Below, in pieces: positions 22,093-27,701 of a stretch of DNA of 42,067 nt. A program made the position numbers and the translations under genes. Every line of letters starts with the position of its first letter. Position 1 is the stretch's first letter. Where the stretch lies: IMG/VR virus record IMGVR_UViG_3300042542_004360, positions 1-42,067 of that record, one strand, 5' to 3'. The notes beneath the pieces were generated by a model. The model made no database searches. It saw nothing but the letters and a program-made list of their open reading frames with translations, and was not told the DNA's origin. This stretch comes from a virus.

Positions 22093-22344
22093 GATGGCCT
22101 TCGTCGCCCAGCCAATGTCGAGGTTGTCGTCGTTCTCGATTGCCTCTTGCTGCTGCTCCCGAAGGAACCGCACCACGGAGGTGCGCTCACGCGCGACTTC
22201 GGCGCGCAGCCGTGCCACCTCGCGGAGCAGGTCGTTTCGGTCGGTCAGCGCGTACTGCAAGGTCATGCCGATGGCGTCGTTGTCGCACTCCATCTCGTAC
22301 TCCGTGTCGTCGCGCTTCTTGATGGCCTCGATGTCGATGCTCAC
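22057..22344 (-). CDS. Tail-cassette family protein, coiled coil (95 aa)
   Basis: GTG 22344 overlaps the upstream stop (GTGA). The N-terminal half is acidic (VSIDIEAIKKRDDTEYEMEC), then a coiled coil (DLLREVARLRAEVARERTSV) leading into the family motif RTSVVRFLREQQQEA and the shared end AIERGEHRREEEP. Eight other genes in the chain have the same end. The fixed part may be a small helix-turn-helix-like docking module or simply the translation of the RNA cassette. Function unknown. Confidence 0.65.
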   Translation of the reverse strand: MSIDIEAIKKRDDTEYEMECDNDAIGMTLQYALTDRNDLLREVARLRAEVARERTSVVRFLREQQQEAIENDDNLDIGWATKAIERGEHRREEEP

Positions 22345-22375
22345 TTCTCCTCCTCGCGGCGGTGCCAGCCGCTCT
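22341..22375 (-). repeat. ERGEHRREEE cassette copy 8 (variant ESGWHRREEEK)
   Basis: Stem shortened to 5 bp: GCGGC (22372-22368) with GCCGC (22360-22356), 7-nt loop; AGGAGGAG at 22354-22347 and a GTGA junction. Confidence 0.7.
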
Positions 22376-22634
22376 CTACGATGTTCGCAGCGTCCCACAA
22401 CGCTTCGGCGCGGTTGCGGTTGTGGTTTCGGTACGCATCCCTGTGAGCACAGTCACGCAGGTACGCCACGACGGCGGCGCGCTCCTGTTCGGCAGTCCAC
22501 ACGGTCGGCTTCGTCCCGTTCGTGCAAGCAAGACAGGTGTGGAAGGCTTCGCTCCGGTGCGCGCCTCGGTAGGGGTCAAGGCCGTAATCGCAGCATCGAC
22601 CGTTGCACTTGGGGCAACCTTCATTCACGGTCAT
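22341..22634 (-). CDS. Tail-cassette family protein with zinc-binding N-terminus (97 aa)
   Basis: ATG 22634 overlaps the previous stop (ATGA). Residues 7-37 hold CPKCNGRCCDYGLDPYRG ... CLAC, a zinc-ribbon-like set (CxxC, CC, CxxC). Then ERAAVVAYLRDCAHRDAYR, a variable stretch and the variant tail ESGWHRREEEK. It shows that the fixed C-terminal half is combined with different N-terminal modules in this chain. Likely a small DNA- or protein-binding adaptor; function unknown. Confidence 0.65.
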   Translation of the reverse strand: MTVNEGCPKCNGRCCDYGLDPYRGAHRSEAFHTCLACTNGTKPTVWTAEQERAAVVAYLRDCAHRDAYRNHNRNRAEALWDAANIVESGWHRREEEK

Positions 22635-22666
22635 TCTTCCTCCTCGCGGCGGTGCCAGCCGCGCTG
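22631..22666 (-). repeat. ERGEHRREEE cassette copy 7 (variant QRGWHRREEEE)
   Basis: Stem CGCGGC (22663-22658) with GCCGCG (22650-22645), 6 bp and 7-nt loop, then GAGGAAGA and an ATGA junction. Confidence 0.7.
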
Positions 22667-22873
22667 AATGTTGGTCGCGAGCAGCCGCAAGTGGTCGCCG
22701 CTACCACGCGGCCCGAACGTGTCGCCGCCCTGCGCGCACTCACTCAAGTACGCCACCGTTGCCTTGCGCTCCTCGCGGACGGCCTTCTCGATGGCCTCGG
22801 TTATCTCTGCGGCCAACTGCTCCCGTGCGCTCGCGAGGGCGAGGCGGACGGCGTCTTCTGAAATCTGGCTCAC
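22631..22873 (-). CDS. Tail-cassette family protein (80 aa)
   Basis: Starts GTG 22873 (GTGA overlap). An amphipathic helical N-terminal half (VSQISEDAVRLALASAREQL) runs into AIEKAVREERKATVAYLSEC, a Gly-rich loop (GGDTFGPRGSGDH) and the tail NIQRGWHRREEEE. Longer in-frame starts would read back into the neighbouring Cys-rich gene without a ribosome binding site. Function unknown. Confidence 0.6.
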   Translation of the reverse strand: MSQISEDAVRLALASAREQLAAEITEAIEKAVREERKATVAYLSECAQGGDTFGPRGSGDHLRLLATNIQRGWHRREEEE

Positions 22874-23118
22874 GTTTCCTCCCGCGCGGCAGCGAGGGCA
22901 GCGAGGGCAGCGACTTCGGCAGCAGATGGCCCACCGTAGGTTTCGCATCCACCATCGCACGGTGCCCACTTGCACACGGCGCATAGTTCTGCCGAATGGT
23001 AGCAACGCTCGGTCGTGTCGTGTTCAGCGTCTACGGGGCCACCGCACGCTTCGCACTCGTACGACGGTGTCTTTTTGTACCCGTTAGGGTCGCAGCACAC
23101 GTTCTGTTCCTCGGTCAT
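22870..23118 (-). CDS. Cys-rich zinc-binding protein (82 aa)
   Basis: ATG 23118 overlaps the stop of the PolA-fragment gene. Ten cysteines: VCCDPNG, YECEACGGPVDAEHD, ERCYHSAELCAVCKWAPCDGGC. At least two zinc-ribbon-like sites are possible. The C-terminus is an Ala/Glu helix (AAEVAALAALAAAREET). It lacks the shared tail although both neighbours in the chain have it. Function unknown. Confidence 0.65.
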   Translation of the reverse strand: MTEEQNVCCDPNGYKKTPSYECEACGGPVDAEHDTTERCYHSAELCAVCKWAPCDGGCETYGGPSAAEVAALAALAAAREET

Positions 23119-23150
23119 GGCTCCTCCTCGCGGCGATGCTCGCCGCGTTT
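23115..23150 (-). repeat. ERGEHRREEE cassette copy 6
   Basis: CGCGGCG (23147-23141) and CGCCGCG (23135-23129), 7 bp with a 5-nt loop, then GAGGAGGAG and an ATGA junction. It ends the 57-aa PolA-fragment gene. Confidence 0.8.
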
Positions 23151-23288
23151 GGTGTTTGTCACGCGCGACTGGAAGAACAGTTCCCGAATCCTACGGCCCT
23201 CTTCGGTTCGGATGGGGAGGTTTTGCAAGTTCGGGTTGGACACGTTCGCGCTCATGCGTCCCGACGGGGTTTCGCTGGGTTTGGTCAC
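23115..23288 (-). CDS. 57-aa protein carrying a DNA polymerase I motif fused to the tail cassette
   Basis: GTG 23288 overlaps the upstream stop (GTGA). The protein reads MTKPSETPSGRMSANVSN, then PNLQNLPIRTEEGRRIRELF, then FQSRVTNTKRGEHRREEEP. Residues 9-39 match the template-binding segment of bacterial-type DNA polymerase I (T-G-R-L-S-S...P-N-L-Q-N-I-P-I-R-T-E-E-G-R-R-I-R-E-A-F). No other polymerase motif is present. The phage polymerase at 27701-30532 has a different sequence here (GRLSSSGPNLQNIGSRKGQ), so the piece comes from another lineage. It may be a relic captured between cassettes or a DNA-binding microprotein. Confidence 0.65.
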   Translation of the reverse strand: MTKPSETPSGRMSANVSNPNLQNLPIRTEEGRRIRELFFQSRVTNTKRGEHRREEEP

Positions 23289-23320
23289 TTCTCCTCCTCG
23301 CGGCGGTGATCGCCGCGTTC
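23285..23320 (-). repeat. ERGEHRREEE cassette copy 5
   Basis: CGCGGCG (23317-23311) and CGCCGCG (23305-23299), loop ATCAC on the mRNA strand, then GAGGAGGAG and a GTGA junction. Encodes IERGDHRREEEK. Confidence 0.8.
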
Positions 23321-23578
23321 AATACGTTCAGCCAAGCTGAGGATGTCTGTCTCGCTGGGGCCGAACGGTCCCGGGTCGAACGTCTTCAACATCCTTACCG
23401 CAGCGGTTCTATCCTCGACCAGTTCTTCGGTCAAGCCGATGACGGTCGAACGCAGGCGCTCCACCTCTGCCACCAAGTTCTTCACGTCCCCGAGGGCCGC
23501 GTAGAAGGCAGGGTCGTCGCCCTTGAAGTCCATGTACGCGTTTCGGATGCGCGCCTTGATGGCGATGAGGTCAATCAC
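23285..23578 (-). CDS. Tail-cassette family protein, coiled coil (97 aa)
   Basis: GTG 23578 overlaps the upstream stop (GTGA). N-terminus MIDLIAIKARIRNAYMDFKG, similar in style to the 105-aa family member at 24478 (MIDLNVLKRQIEEA). A coiled coil (KNLVAEVERLRSTVIGLTEE) follows, then the family motif EDRTAAVRMLKTF, a variable stretch and AERIERGDHRREEEK. Function unknown. Confidence 0.65.
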   Translation of the reverse strand: MIDLIAIKARIRNAYMDFKGDDPAFYAALGDVKNLVAEVERLRSTVIGLTEELVEDRTAAVRMLKTFDPGPFGPSETDILSLAERIERGDHRREEEK

Positions 23579-23610
23579 GCGCCCTCCTCGCTGCGGTGCT
23601 CGCCGCGTTC
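23575..23610 (-). repeat. ERGEHRREEE cassette copy 4 (imperfect stem)
   Basis: CGCGGCG (23607-23601) faces CGCAGCG (23595-23589), one mismatch in the 7-bp stem. GAGGAGGG and a GTGA junction follow. Encodes IERGEHRSEEGA. Confidence 0.7.
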
Positions 23611-23847
23611 GATACTACCGGCATATGCTTCGGCGGTGTAGTAGCCGCGTTCGAGCAGCCACACGACCACGGCGTCACGCTCGTCAGCGACGCTTCTCCG
23701 CGCGGCCTCCATGATCGCCTCGACGACGGACATGGCTTCGTCGTCTGGAACGCACGTCACGACGAGGTAGCCGTTCCACTTCACGGACGAACGCTCGGCG
23801 CAGCCCGCGCCACACGCGTACGTCTGACGCCGCGGGACTTCGATCAT
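23575..23847 (-). CDS. Tail-cassette family protein with Cys pair (90 aa)
   Basis: ATG 23847 overlaps the upstream stop. N-terminus MIEVPRRQTYACGAGCAERS is basic with a CxxxC pair, then beta-like KWNGYLVVTCVPDDE and a helix (MSVVEAIMEAARRSVAD). The family motif ERDAVVVWLLERGYYTAEAY and the tail SIERGEHRSEEGA follow. Another example of a variable N-terminus on a fixed C-terminal half. Function unknown. Confidence 0.65.
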   Translation of the reverse strand: MIEVPRRQTYACGAGCAERSSVKWNGYLVVTCVPDDEAMSVVEAIMEAARRSVADERDAVVVWLLERGYYTAEAYAGSIERGEHRSEEGA

Positions 23848-23879
23848 GGCTTCTCCTCGCGGCGGTGCTCGCCGCGCTC
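23844..23879 (-). repeat. ERGEHRREEE cassette copy 3
   Basis: CGCGGCG (23876-23870) and CGCCGCG (23864-23858), 7 bp with a 5-nt loop, then GAGGAGAAG and an ATGA junction. Encodes FERGEHRREEKP. Confidence 0.8.
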
Positions 23880-24095
23880 AAACTTGTCAGCGATCTCATC
23901 GAGGCAGACGAGCGACAGACCACCGTGCTCCAGCCATGCTCCGCTTCCATGTTCACGCAGCCACGCCACCACGGCGGCGCGTTCTTCGGCAACAGCGCGC
24001 GCTATGTCGGCGTCGTGCGCCTTCCGCATGTCAGCGATCTCCGCTGAGACTTCGGCAAGCAGCTTCCCGATGCTCTCGGCTTCGGCGTCGTTCAT
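23844..24095 (-). CDS. Tail-cassette family protein (83 aa)
   Basis: ATG 24095 (MNDAEAESIGKLLAEVSAEI) overlaps the upstream stop and has GGAGG before it; the longer open frame has no start signal. Helical N-terminal half (ADMRKAHDADIARAVAE), the family motif EERAAVVAWLREHGSG, a variable loop with HGGLSLVCLDEIADK and FERGEHRREEKP. Function unknown. Confidence 0.65.
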   Translation of the reverse strand: MNDAEAESIGKLLAEVSAEIADMRKAHDADIARAVAEERAAVVAWLREHGSGAWLEHGGLSLVCLDEIADKFERGEHRREEKP

Positions 24096-24481
24096 GGCTC
24101 CTCCAACGGTTCGAGGTTCGGCTCGTGTCGCTCCCCGCACAGGTGACATTCGGGGCCGTCCGGTGACCATCGGTAGCGGTGGTCGTAGCGCGACCGCTTG
24201 GGCGTAGGCGGCGGTGGCAGCGTCCAAGCGGCGTACCTGTCCCGCATGCGCTGCGAGTGCGCTCCCCGTTCGGGAATGACCTCTACTTCTTCATCCGGCT
24301 CGACCTTCATGGTGTTGTGCGTGTCCAAGCCAAACCACAGGTATTTGCCGTCGTCGCTCCACCGAATGTGGCAGATGGTGTTCGCGAACGGCTCGCCGTC
24401 CTCGATGGAGCACCACACGGCGTAGTGGTAGGGCTTCACGTCACGGGCGCGCAGCTTGAGGAATGTCGGTTCGAGGGTCAC
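24092..24481 (-). CDS. Hypothetical 129-aa protein
   Basis: Unrecognised. GTG 24481 overlaps the upstream stop (GTGA). The N-terminal two thirds is beta-rich (HYAVWCSIEDGEPFANTICH, SDDGKYLWFGLDTHNTMKV), and the C-terminus carries CHLCGERHEPNLEPLEEP with one CxxC pair. The IRWSDDGKYLWFGLD stretch resembles a beta-propeller-like strand pair but is too short to be one. No shared tail. Function unknown. Confidence 0.6.
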   Translation of the reverse strand: MTLEPTFLKLRARDVKPYHYAVWCSIEDGEPFANTICHIRWSDDGKYLWFGLDTHNTMKVEPDEEVEVIPERGAHSQRMRDRYAAWTLPPPPTPKRSRYDHRYRWSPDGPECHLCGERHEPNLEPLEEP

Positions 24482-24510
24482 GGCTGCTCCTTGCGGTGCT
24501 CGCCGCGTTC
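24478..24510 (-). repeat. ERGEHRREEE cassette copy 2 (stem degraded)
   Basis: Encodes IERGEHRKEQP. CGCGGCG is kept but the partner is CGCAAGG, so only about 3 bp remain. SD is AAGGAGCA, GTGA junction. Peptide kept better than the hairpin here. Confidence 0.65.
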
Positions 24511-24795
24511 GATGCGTTCGGGCAACTCATCGAACTCGACTTCTGGTGTCGCTCGCATGAACGCCACCACAGCGGCGCGCTCCGCGACCAACTTCTGCAT
24601 CAGACGAGCCACCGTCGCGCGCGACTGCGCCAGTTCGGTGTCGAGGCTCGTGTTGATGTTGTCGCGGACCTTCGCTTCTGCCCGAAGCAGCTCGATCTCT
24701 TGGATGAGCGCGCGGGCCTGCGCTACGGTGAGTACGCCGTCGCGCCACGGGATCGCCTCTTCGATCTGTCGCTTCAACACGTTTAGGTCGATCAT
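24478..24795 (-). CDS. Tail-cassette family protein, coiled coil (105 aa)
   Basis: ATG 24795 overlaps the DUF3310 stop (ATGA). MIDLNVLKRQIEEAIPWRDG then a long coiled coil (LIQEIELLRAEAKVRDNINT, LAQSRATVARLMQKLV), the family motif ERAAVVAFMRATPEVEFDEL and ERIERGEHRKEQP. The coiled coil suggests a dimer. Function unknown. Confidence 0.65.
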   Translation of the reverse strand: MIDLNVLKRQIEEAIPWRDGVLTVAQARALIQEIELLRAEAKVRDNINTSLDTELAQSRATVARLMQKLVAERAAVVAFMRATPEVEFDELPERIERGEHRKEQP

Positions 24796-25136
24796 GCCTG
24801 CCTCCGGTCCAGCTCGCGCTGCAAGTACCAGAGCGCCTTCTTGAGGTCCTCGACCGCGTTGCCCTTGTGGTCGCAACGAGCGAGGTACTTCAGGCAGTTA
24901 CCCAGGTTGAAGCCCAAGTTCCAGTCCTCGATAACCGTGATGGCTTCGATTTTTCCGACGTTGTAGTGCGCCGGATGGTTGACCGTGTTAGGTTCGGGAC
25001 GAGCCGGGACTGCGGTAGAGAGTGTCGCGTGCATCTCGCGCCAGCCCTTGTGCCAGCGGCACGTCTTGTAGTCGTTGTGGCACGGCGGGCCTGCACCGTA
25101 CTGCGTGGCCGCGTTGCAGCGTTCGTAGCTCTTCAT
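24792..25136 (-). CDS. DUF3310 protein (114 aa)
   Basis: ATG 25136, ATGA overlap. The C-terminal 65 residues match DUF3310, a small domain found across phages and sometimes called SaV-like: VNHPAHYNVGKIEAITVIED, then LGFNLGNCLKYLARCDHKGN and DLKKALWYLQRELDRRQ. The N-terminal 45 residues (ERCNAATQYGAGPPCHNDYK, CRWHKGW) add cysteines and are not part of the usual domain. Function of the domain is unproven; a role in nucleotide metabolism has been suggested from gene context. Confidence 0.75.
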   Translation of the reverse strand: MKSYERCNAATQYGAGPPCHNDYKTCRWHKGWREMHATLSTAVPARPEPNTVNHPAHYNVGKIEAITVIEDWNLGFNLGNCLKYLARCDHKGNAVEDLKKALWYLQRELDRRQA

Positions 25137-25558
25137 GCTTCCTCCAGGAGCAGGACAGCGGCATCGATCCACGAGTCCTGCATGGTGTCTGCCACGTCGT
25201 GGATGCGGCGCAGCGTCTGGTTGTTGATGTCCCACGCGTAGGCGTACTTGCCTCGCGTGATGAACCCCTCGATGAGCGCCTGCGTTGCCCGCCCGACGGT
25301 CGGTCGATCCATGTCGCAGGGCACCACGATCCCATGGAACAGCGCGCTGCCGGACCAGTCTTCCGCGACGGGGACGTCCTTGACCCAGGTGTTCCAGCCG
25401 CCCATCGCGCGGCTGCGGGACAGGTAGTCGTCGCGGCCAGGCGTGACCTCCGCCTCGACGTCCGCGCCCGTGAGCTGCGCGCGAAGGGCCTCGGCCCACG
25501 CGTCGATGATGTCGTCGGGGGTCTGCTTGGCGTGCGCCAGAAACCAGCGGCACTTCAC
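25133..25558 (-). CDS. Hypothetical alpha/beta protein (141 aa)
   Basis: GTG 25558 (VKCRWFLAHAKQTPDD), GTGA overlap. It contains a GRDDYLSRSRAMGGWNTW segment, LFHGIVVPCDMDRPTVGRAT, then ALIEGFITRGKYAYAWD. The last stretch resembles the ligand-binding end of nucleoside 2-deoxyribosyltransferase-like folds (a helix opening with Gly, then G-K-x-V/A-x-x-W), but no catalytic Glu can be fixed, so I leave it as hypothetical. Confidence 0.55.
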   Translation of the reverse strand: MKCRWFLAHAKQTPDDIIDAWAEALRAQLTGADVEAEVTPGRDDYLSRSRAMGGWNTWVKDVPVAEDWSGSALFHGIVVPCDMDRPTVGRATQALIEGFITRGKYAYAWDINNQTLRRIHDVADTMQDSWIDAAVLLLEEA

Positions 25559-25863
25559 GACGGCACTTCCCTTGAGCGTCCCGTAAACGACGGCACGGCC
25601 TCGACGCTCACGGTTACTTCCCACTTTCGCCCGTCGGAGTGCGTGACGAGCACGACCATCTCGTCGGGGTATTCGTAGTCCGACCACCGCTCTTCGGCCC
25701 ACATGCGCGCCGCGTCCTCCTCATCCATCGCCCATCGGTCGCTCCCGACGTACTTGGCGCAGACGGTGAAGGGCGTGGGTGGAAAGGCGTCGTCGGCGTA
25801 CTCGGCGTCGATGACCTCGTAGTAGGGCGGACCACCCTCCGGCACCGGGGCTGCGCGACTCAT
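25555..25863 (-). CDS. Hypothetical acidic protein (102 aa)
   Basis: Unrecognised. ATG 25863 (MSRAAPVPEGGPPYYEVIDA) overlaps the upstream stop. Acidic and aromatic (EYADDAFPPTPFTVCAKYVG, ARMWAEERWSDYEYPDEM), with a beta hairpin VVLVTHSDGRKWEVTVSVE near the end. The Trp/Tyr/Asp-rich middle could mimic DNA, as many anti-restriction proteins do, but this is speculation from composition. Confidence 0.55.
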   Translation of the reverse strand: MSRAAPVPEGGPPYYEVIDAEYADDAFPPTPFTVCAKYVGSDRWAMDEEDAARMWAEERWSDYEYPDEMVVLVTHSDGRKWEVTVSVEAVPSFTGRSREVPS

Positions 25864-26222
25864 CGTTCCTCCTTCGTGTCGCTGAGGTCGTAAGAGGCGA
25901 CCCACCACTGCGCGTCCTCTGGGGCCACCATGTCGGTGCGGTCGTCGTTCACCACCACGCAGTCGCCTTGAAACTGTGGTACGAGACAGCGCCGGTAGCC
26001 GTAGGCGTTCGTCGGCCCGCACTTCAGGTCTGCGTCTGGAATCGTGATGTCCTTGGAAGGACTCACAGATGCGTCCCACGCAGGGTCATCCCAGCCACGC
26101 AGCCCATTGGCGGCCAGATCGTGCGCCAACTCTTCAATCTCAGCGTCTCCCATGTCCGGAGGAGCGTACAAAGTGACGGTCATCGACTTCTCAAACGTCA
26201 CGAACATGCGCTTCATCTTCAT
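25860..26222 (-). CDS. Hypothetical 120-aa protein
   Basis: Unrecognised. ATG 26222 (MKMKRMFVTFEKSMTVTLYA) overlaps the upstream stop. The start is beta-rich, then an acidic helix (DMGDAEIEELAHDLAANG), a Trp-containing region (RGWDDPAWDASVSPSKD), GPTNAYGYRRCLVPQFQGDC with two cysteines, and an acidic end. No enzymatic motif identified. Confidence 0.55.
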   Translation of the reverse strand: MKMKRMFVTFEKSMTVTLYAPPDMGDAEIEELAHDLAANGLRGWDDPAWDASVSPSKDITIPDADLKCGPTNAYGYRRCLVPQFQGDCVVVNDDRTDMVAPEDAQWWVASYDLSDTKEER

Positions 26223-26449
26223 TGTGTGTCTTCCTTCGCGCGCCACATGACGGCCACCTTGCGGCGCGGCAGCTTCTTCTCTTGGTAGATGATCTTGCCG
26301 TCGTTCATGAGGTCGAGCAGCAGGGAGCGCACCAGGCGTGCGCTGTGCTTCATCTCGACCGCCACCTCTTCGGTGGTCGACCACGGCTCGTCCTGAATGA
26401 TGGCGAGGGCCTGCGCCTTCTTGGCGATGCGCGGGTCAACGACGGTCAT
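26219..26449 (-). CDS. Small winged-helix protein (76 aa)
   Basis: ATG 26449 (MTVVDPRIAKKAQALAIIQD), overlapping the upstream gene by 14 nt. EEPWSTTEEVAVEMKHSARL followed by VRSLLLDLMNDGKIIYQEK has the helix, turn, recognition helix and wing pattern of a winged-helix domain, then a basic strand (LPRRKVAVMWRAK). It is likely a DNA-binding regulator or adaptor. Its position early in the chain would fit control of the block, which is inference. Confidence 0.55.
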   Translation of the reverse strand: MTVVDPRIAKKAQALAIIQDEPWSTTEEVAVEMKHSARLVRSLLLDLMNDGKIIYQEKKLPRRKVAVMWRAKEDTQ

Positions 26450-26606
26450 GCGCTGCTCCTGCCAGACGCAGCCGCTTCCGCAGCTCGCGCACCAGCGCCT
26501 CGAAGTCATCTGTCTCCACGGTCACGGTGCGCTTGCGGACGAGCGCGTCGGTGCGGTTCCGCGCCTTGACGCGGTCCTCCAGCGACTCAAGCTGTTCGAT
26601 GGTCAT
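26436..26606 (-). CDS. Hypothetical basic protein (56 aa)
   Basis: ATG 26606 (MTIEQLESLEDRVKARNRTD) follows the cassette SD AGGAGCG and overlaps the 82-aa gene stop. Highly charged and helical, ending in a basic helix (LVRELRKRLRLAGAAHDRR). Small, basic and probably a nucleic-acid or partner-binding peptide. Function unknown. Confidence 0.55.
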   Translation of the reverse strand: MTIEQLESLEDRVKARNRTDALVRKRTVTVETDDFEALVRELRKRLRLAGAAHDRR

Positions 26607-26638
26607 CGCTCCTCCTCGCGACGGTGGTCGCCGCGTTC
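26603..26638 (-). repeat. ERGEHRREEE cassette copy 1 (first in mRNA)
   Basis: CGCGGCG (26635-26629) pairs with CGTCGCG (26623-26617) through one G-U pair, so the stem is kept despite the base change. GAGGAGGAG and an ATGA junction follow. Encodes IERGDHRREEER. Confidence 0.75.
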
Positions 26639-26851
26639 GATGGCGTCTGCGTGTCCACCCGATCCAGCAGGCCATCCCGGTTGACGCTCCCGCAGGTACG
26701 CCACCACGGCGGCGCGCTCCGTCTTGACCTCATGCTTCAGCTCTGTGATGATCATGTCGCGAAACGTCACTTGTTGCGTCAGGCGAGCCACTTGTGCGCC
26801 AAGGTCGGCGATCAGCCGCGCTTCAACACTAAGCGTTTCTTCTCCCGTCAT
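26603..26851 (-). CDS. Tail-cassette family protein, coiled coil (82 aa)
   Basis: ATG 26851 (MTGEETLSVEARLIADLGAQ) overlaps the stop of the 27-aa gene. The coiled coil VARLTQQVTFRDMIITELKH leads to the family motif ERAAVVAYLRERQPGW, a Gly-rich loop and AIERGDHRREEER. It is the first family member in the transcript and may show the ancestral form, because motif and hairpin are both well kept. Function unknown. Confidence 0.65.
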   Translation of the reverse strand: MTGEETLSVEARLIADLGAQVARLTQQVTFRDMIITELKHEVKTERAAVVAYLRERQPGWPAGSGGHADAIERGDHRREEER

Positions 26852-26931
26852 GGCCAGCTCCCGATCTTGCGGGCGACGGCGGCGAGGAGGTCGAGCATCC
26901 AATGCCCGATGTCGATGATGTCTGCTTTCAT
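26848..26931 (-). CDS. 27-aa microprotein heading the chain
   Basis: MKADIIDIGHWMLDLLAAVA followed by RKIGSWP. Amphipathic to hydrophobic helix, possibly membrane-associated. ATG 26931 has GGAGAAGAC upstream and the stop overlaps the next ATG (ATGA). It is the first gene behind the promoter at 26954-26982, with a leader of about 16 nt, so it could act as a leader peptide setting ribosome entry for the chain. Confidence 0.5.
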   Translation of the reverse strand: MKADIIDIGHWMLDLLAAVARKIGSWP

Positions 26932-26953
26932 GTCTTCTCCAGAAGGCGCAGTC

Positions 26954-26982
26954 AGAGTAACTGCACCTTACCGGAGCGTCAA
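26954..26982 (-). promoter_or_regulatory. Promoter of the 22-gene chain
   Basis: Minus strand: TTGACG (26982-26977), 17-nt spacer, TACTCT (26959-26954). The TGA inside the -35 is the stop codon of the adenine methylase gene. The first 17 nt (26982-26966) recur exactly at 31125-31109. Confidence 0.6.
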
Positions 26983-27701
26983 CAAAGATTCAGCCACAGC
27001 GCCTCGCGGCTAACTTTGCCGCCGGACCGTCCTTCGTTCCCCTTGATGTCAACGAAAGGGATGAACGGAAGCCACGTCGCGCCGACATTCTCGCAGACCA
27101 TCACCTGGCCGCGACGCGCGCGGCACCATTCTGCGAGCGCGGTGAAGTCGTCGGGCTGCGTCGGGTAGTGCTTCCCGGCGCCGATGTAAGGTGGGTCGAT
27201 GAACCACGTCGCCTCAACGTCGGGCGCATCCGTGTAGTCGCCCTCGATGAGCTTCCAGTGACGGACGCGGTCTACCTGCGACGCGATGCGCTCGCGGATC
27301 TCAGGCCCCCACCAACTACTCGGAGGATCGCGCGGCTCAAGTCCGGCGACGGCTCGTCGCATATTCTGGCTTGCGCGCACGCGTGGGGCTGCCGTTCCTT
27401 TGTTAATCCACCACCCGACGAGAAGGCGTGCCTCCTCTACGATAGCAAGATCATCTACCGACTGGTCGAGTCTGAGGTCGGGCAGCGCCCGCACTTCTGC
27501 CGCCGACACGCGTAGCAGGTAGCGCCACGTCGCAGCGACTTTCGGGTTCTTCTCCACGAGTACGACGTTCCGGTCAGGGTAGCGAAGCGAGTAGCCTGCC
27601 GCGCCCGCGAACGGTTCAATGATCGTGCCGAACAAGGGCTTAGGATAGAGCGGCGCGGCCCGCCACTTGCCGCCGTAGTACGCCCAGAACGGCTTGAGCA
27701 T
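26979..27701 (-). CDS. DNA adenine methylase, Dam/D12 class
   Basis: About 240 residues. FWAYYGGKWRAAPLYPKPLF ends in the usual entry to IIEPFAGAAGYS (SAM-binding motif I, residues ~28-40), and WFIDPPYIGAGKHYP holds the catalytic DPPY near residue 168. This is the order of class alpha D12 N6-adenine methylases (GATC-like targets, though the site is not predictable). ATG 27701 gives a TGATG junction with the polymerase; GTG 27704 is the alternative. The end KGNEGRSGGKVSREALWLN is also typical. Probably protects phage DNA from restriction. Confidence 0.8.
   Translation of the reverse strand: MLKPFWAYYGGKWRAAPLYPKPLFGTIIEPFAGAAGYSLRYPDRNVVLVEKNPKVAATWRYLLRVSAAEVRALPDLRLDQSVDDLAIVEEARLLVGWWINKGTAAPRVRASQNMRRAVAGLEPRDPPSSWWGPEIRERIASQVDRVRHWKLIEGDYTDAPDVEATWFIDPPYIGAGKHYPTQPDDFTALAEWCRARRGQVMVCENVGATWLPFIPFVDIKGNEGRSGGKVSREALWLNLC

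Noticed and set aside
22057-26638. CRISPR array reading of the repeated CGCGGCG...CGCCGCG element
   Set aside because: Repeats are irregularly spaced (about 260-2000 nt) and always sit at gene ends in frame; the intervals are genes, not spacers.
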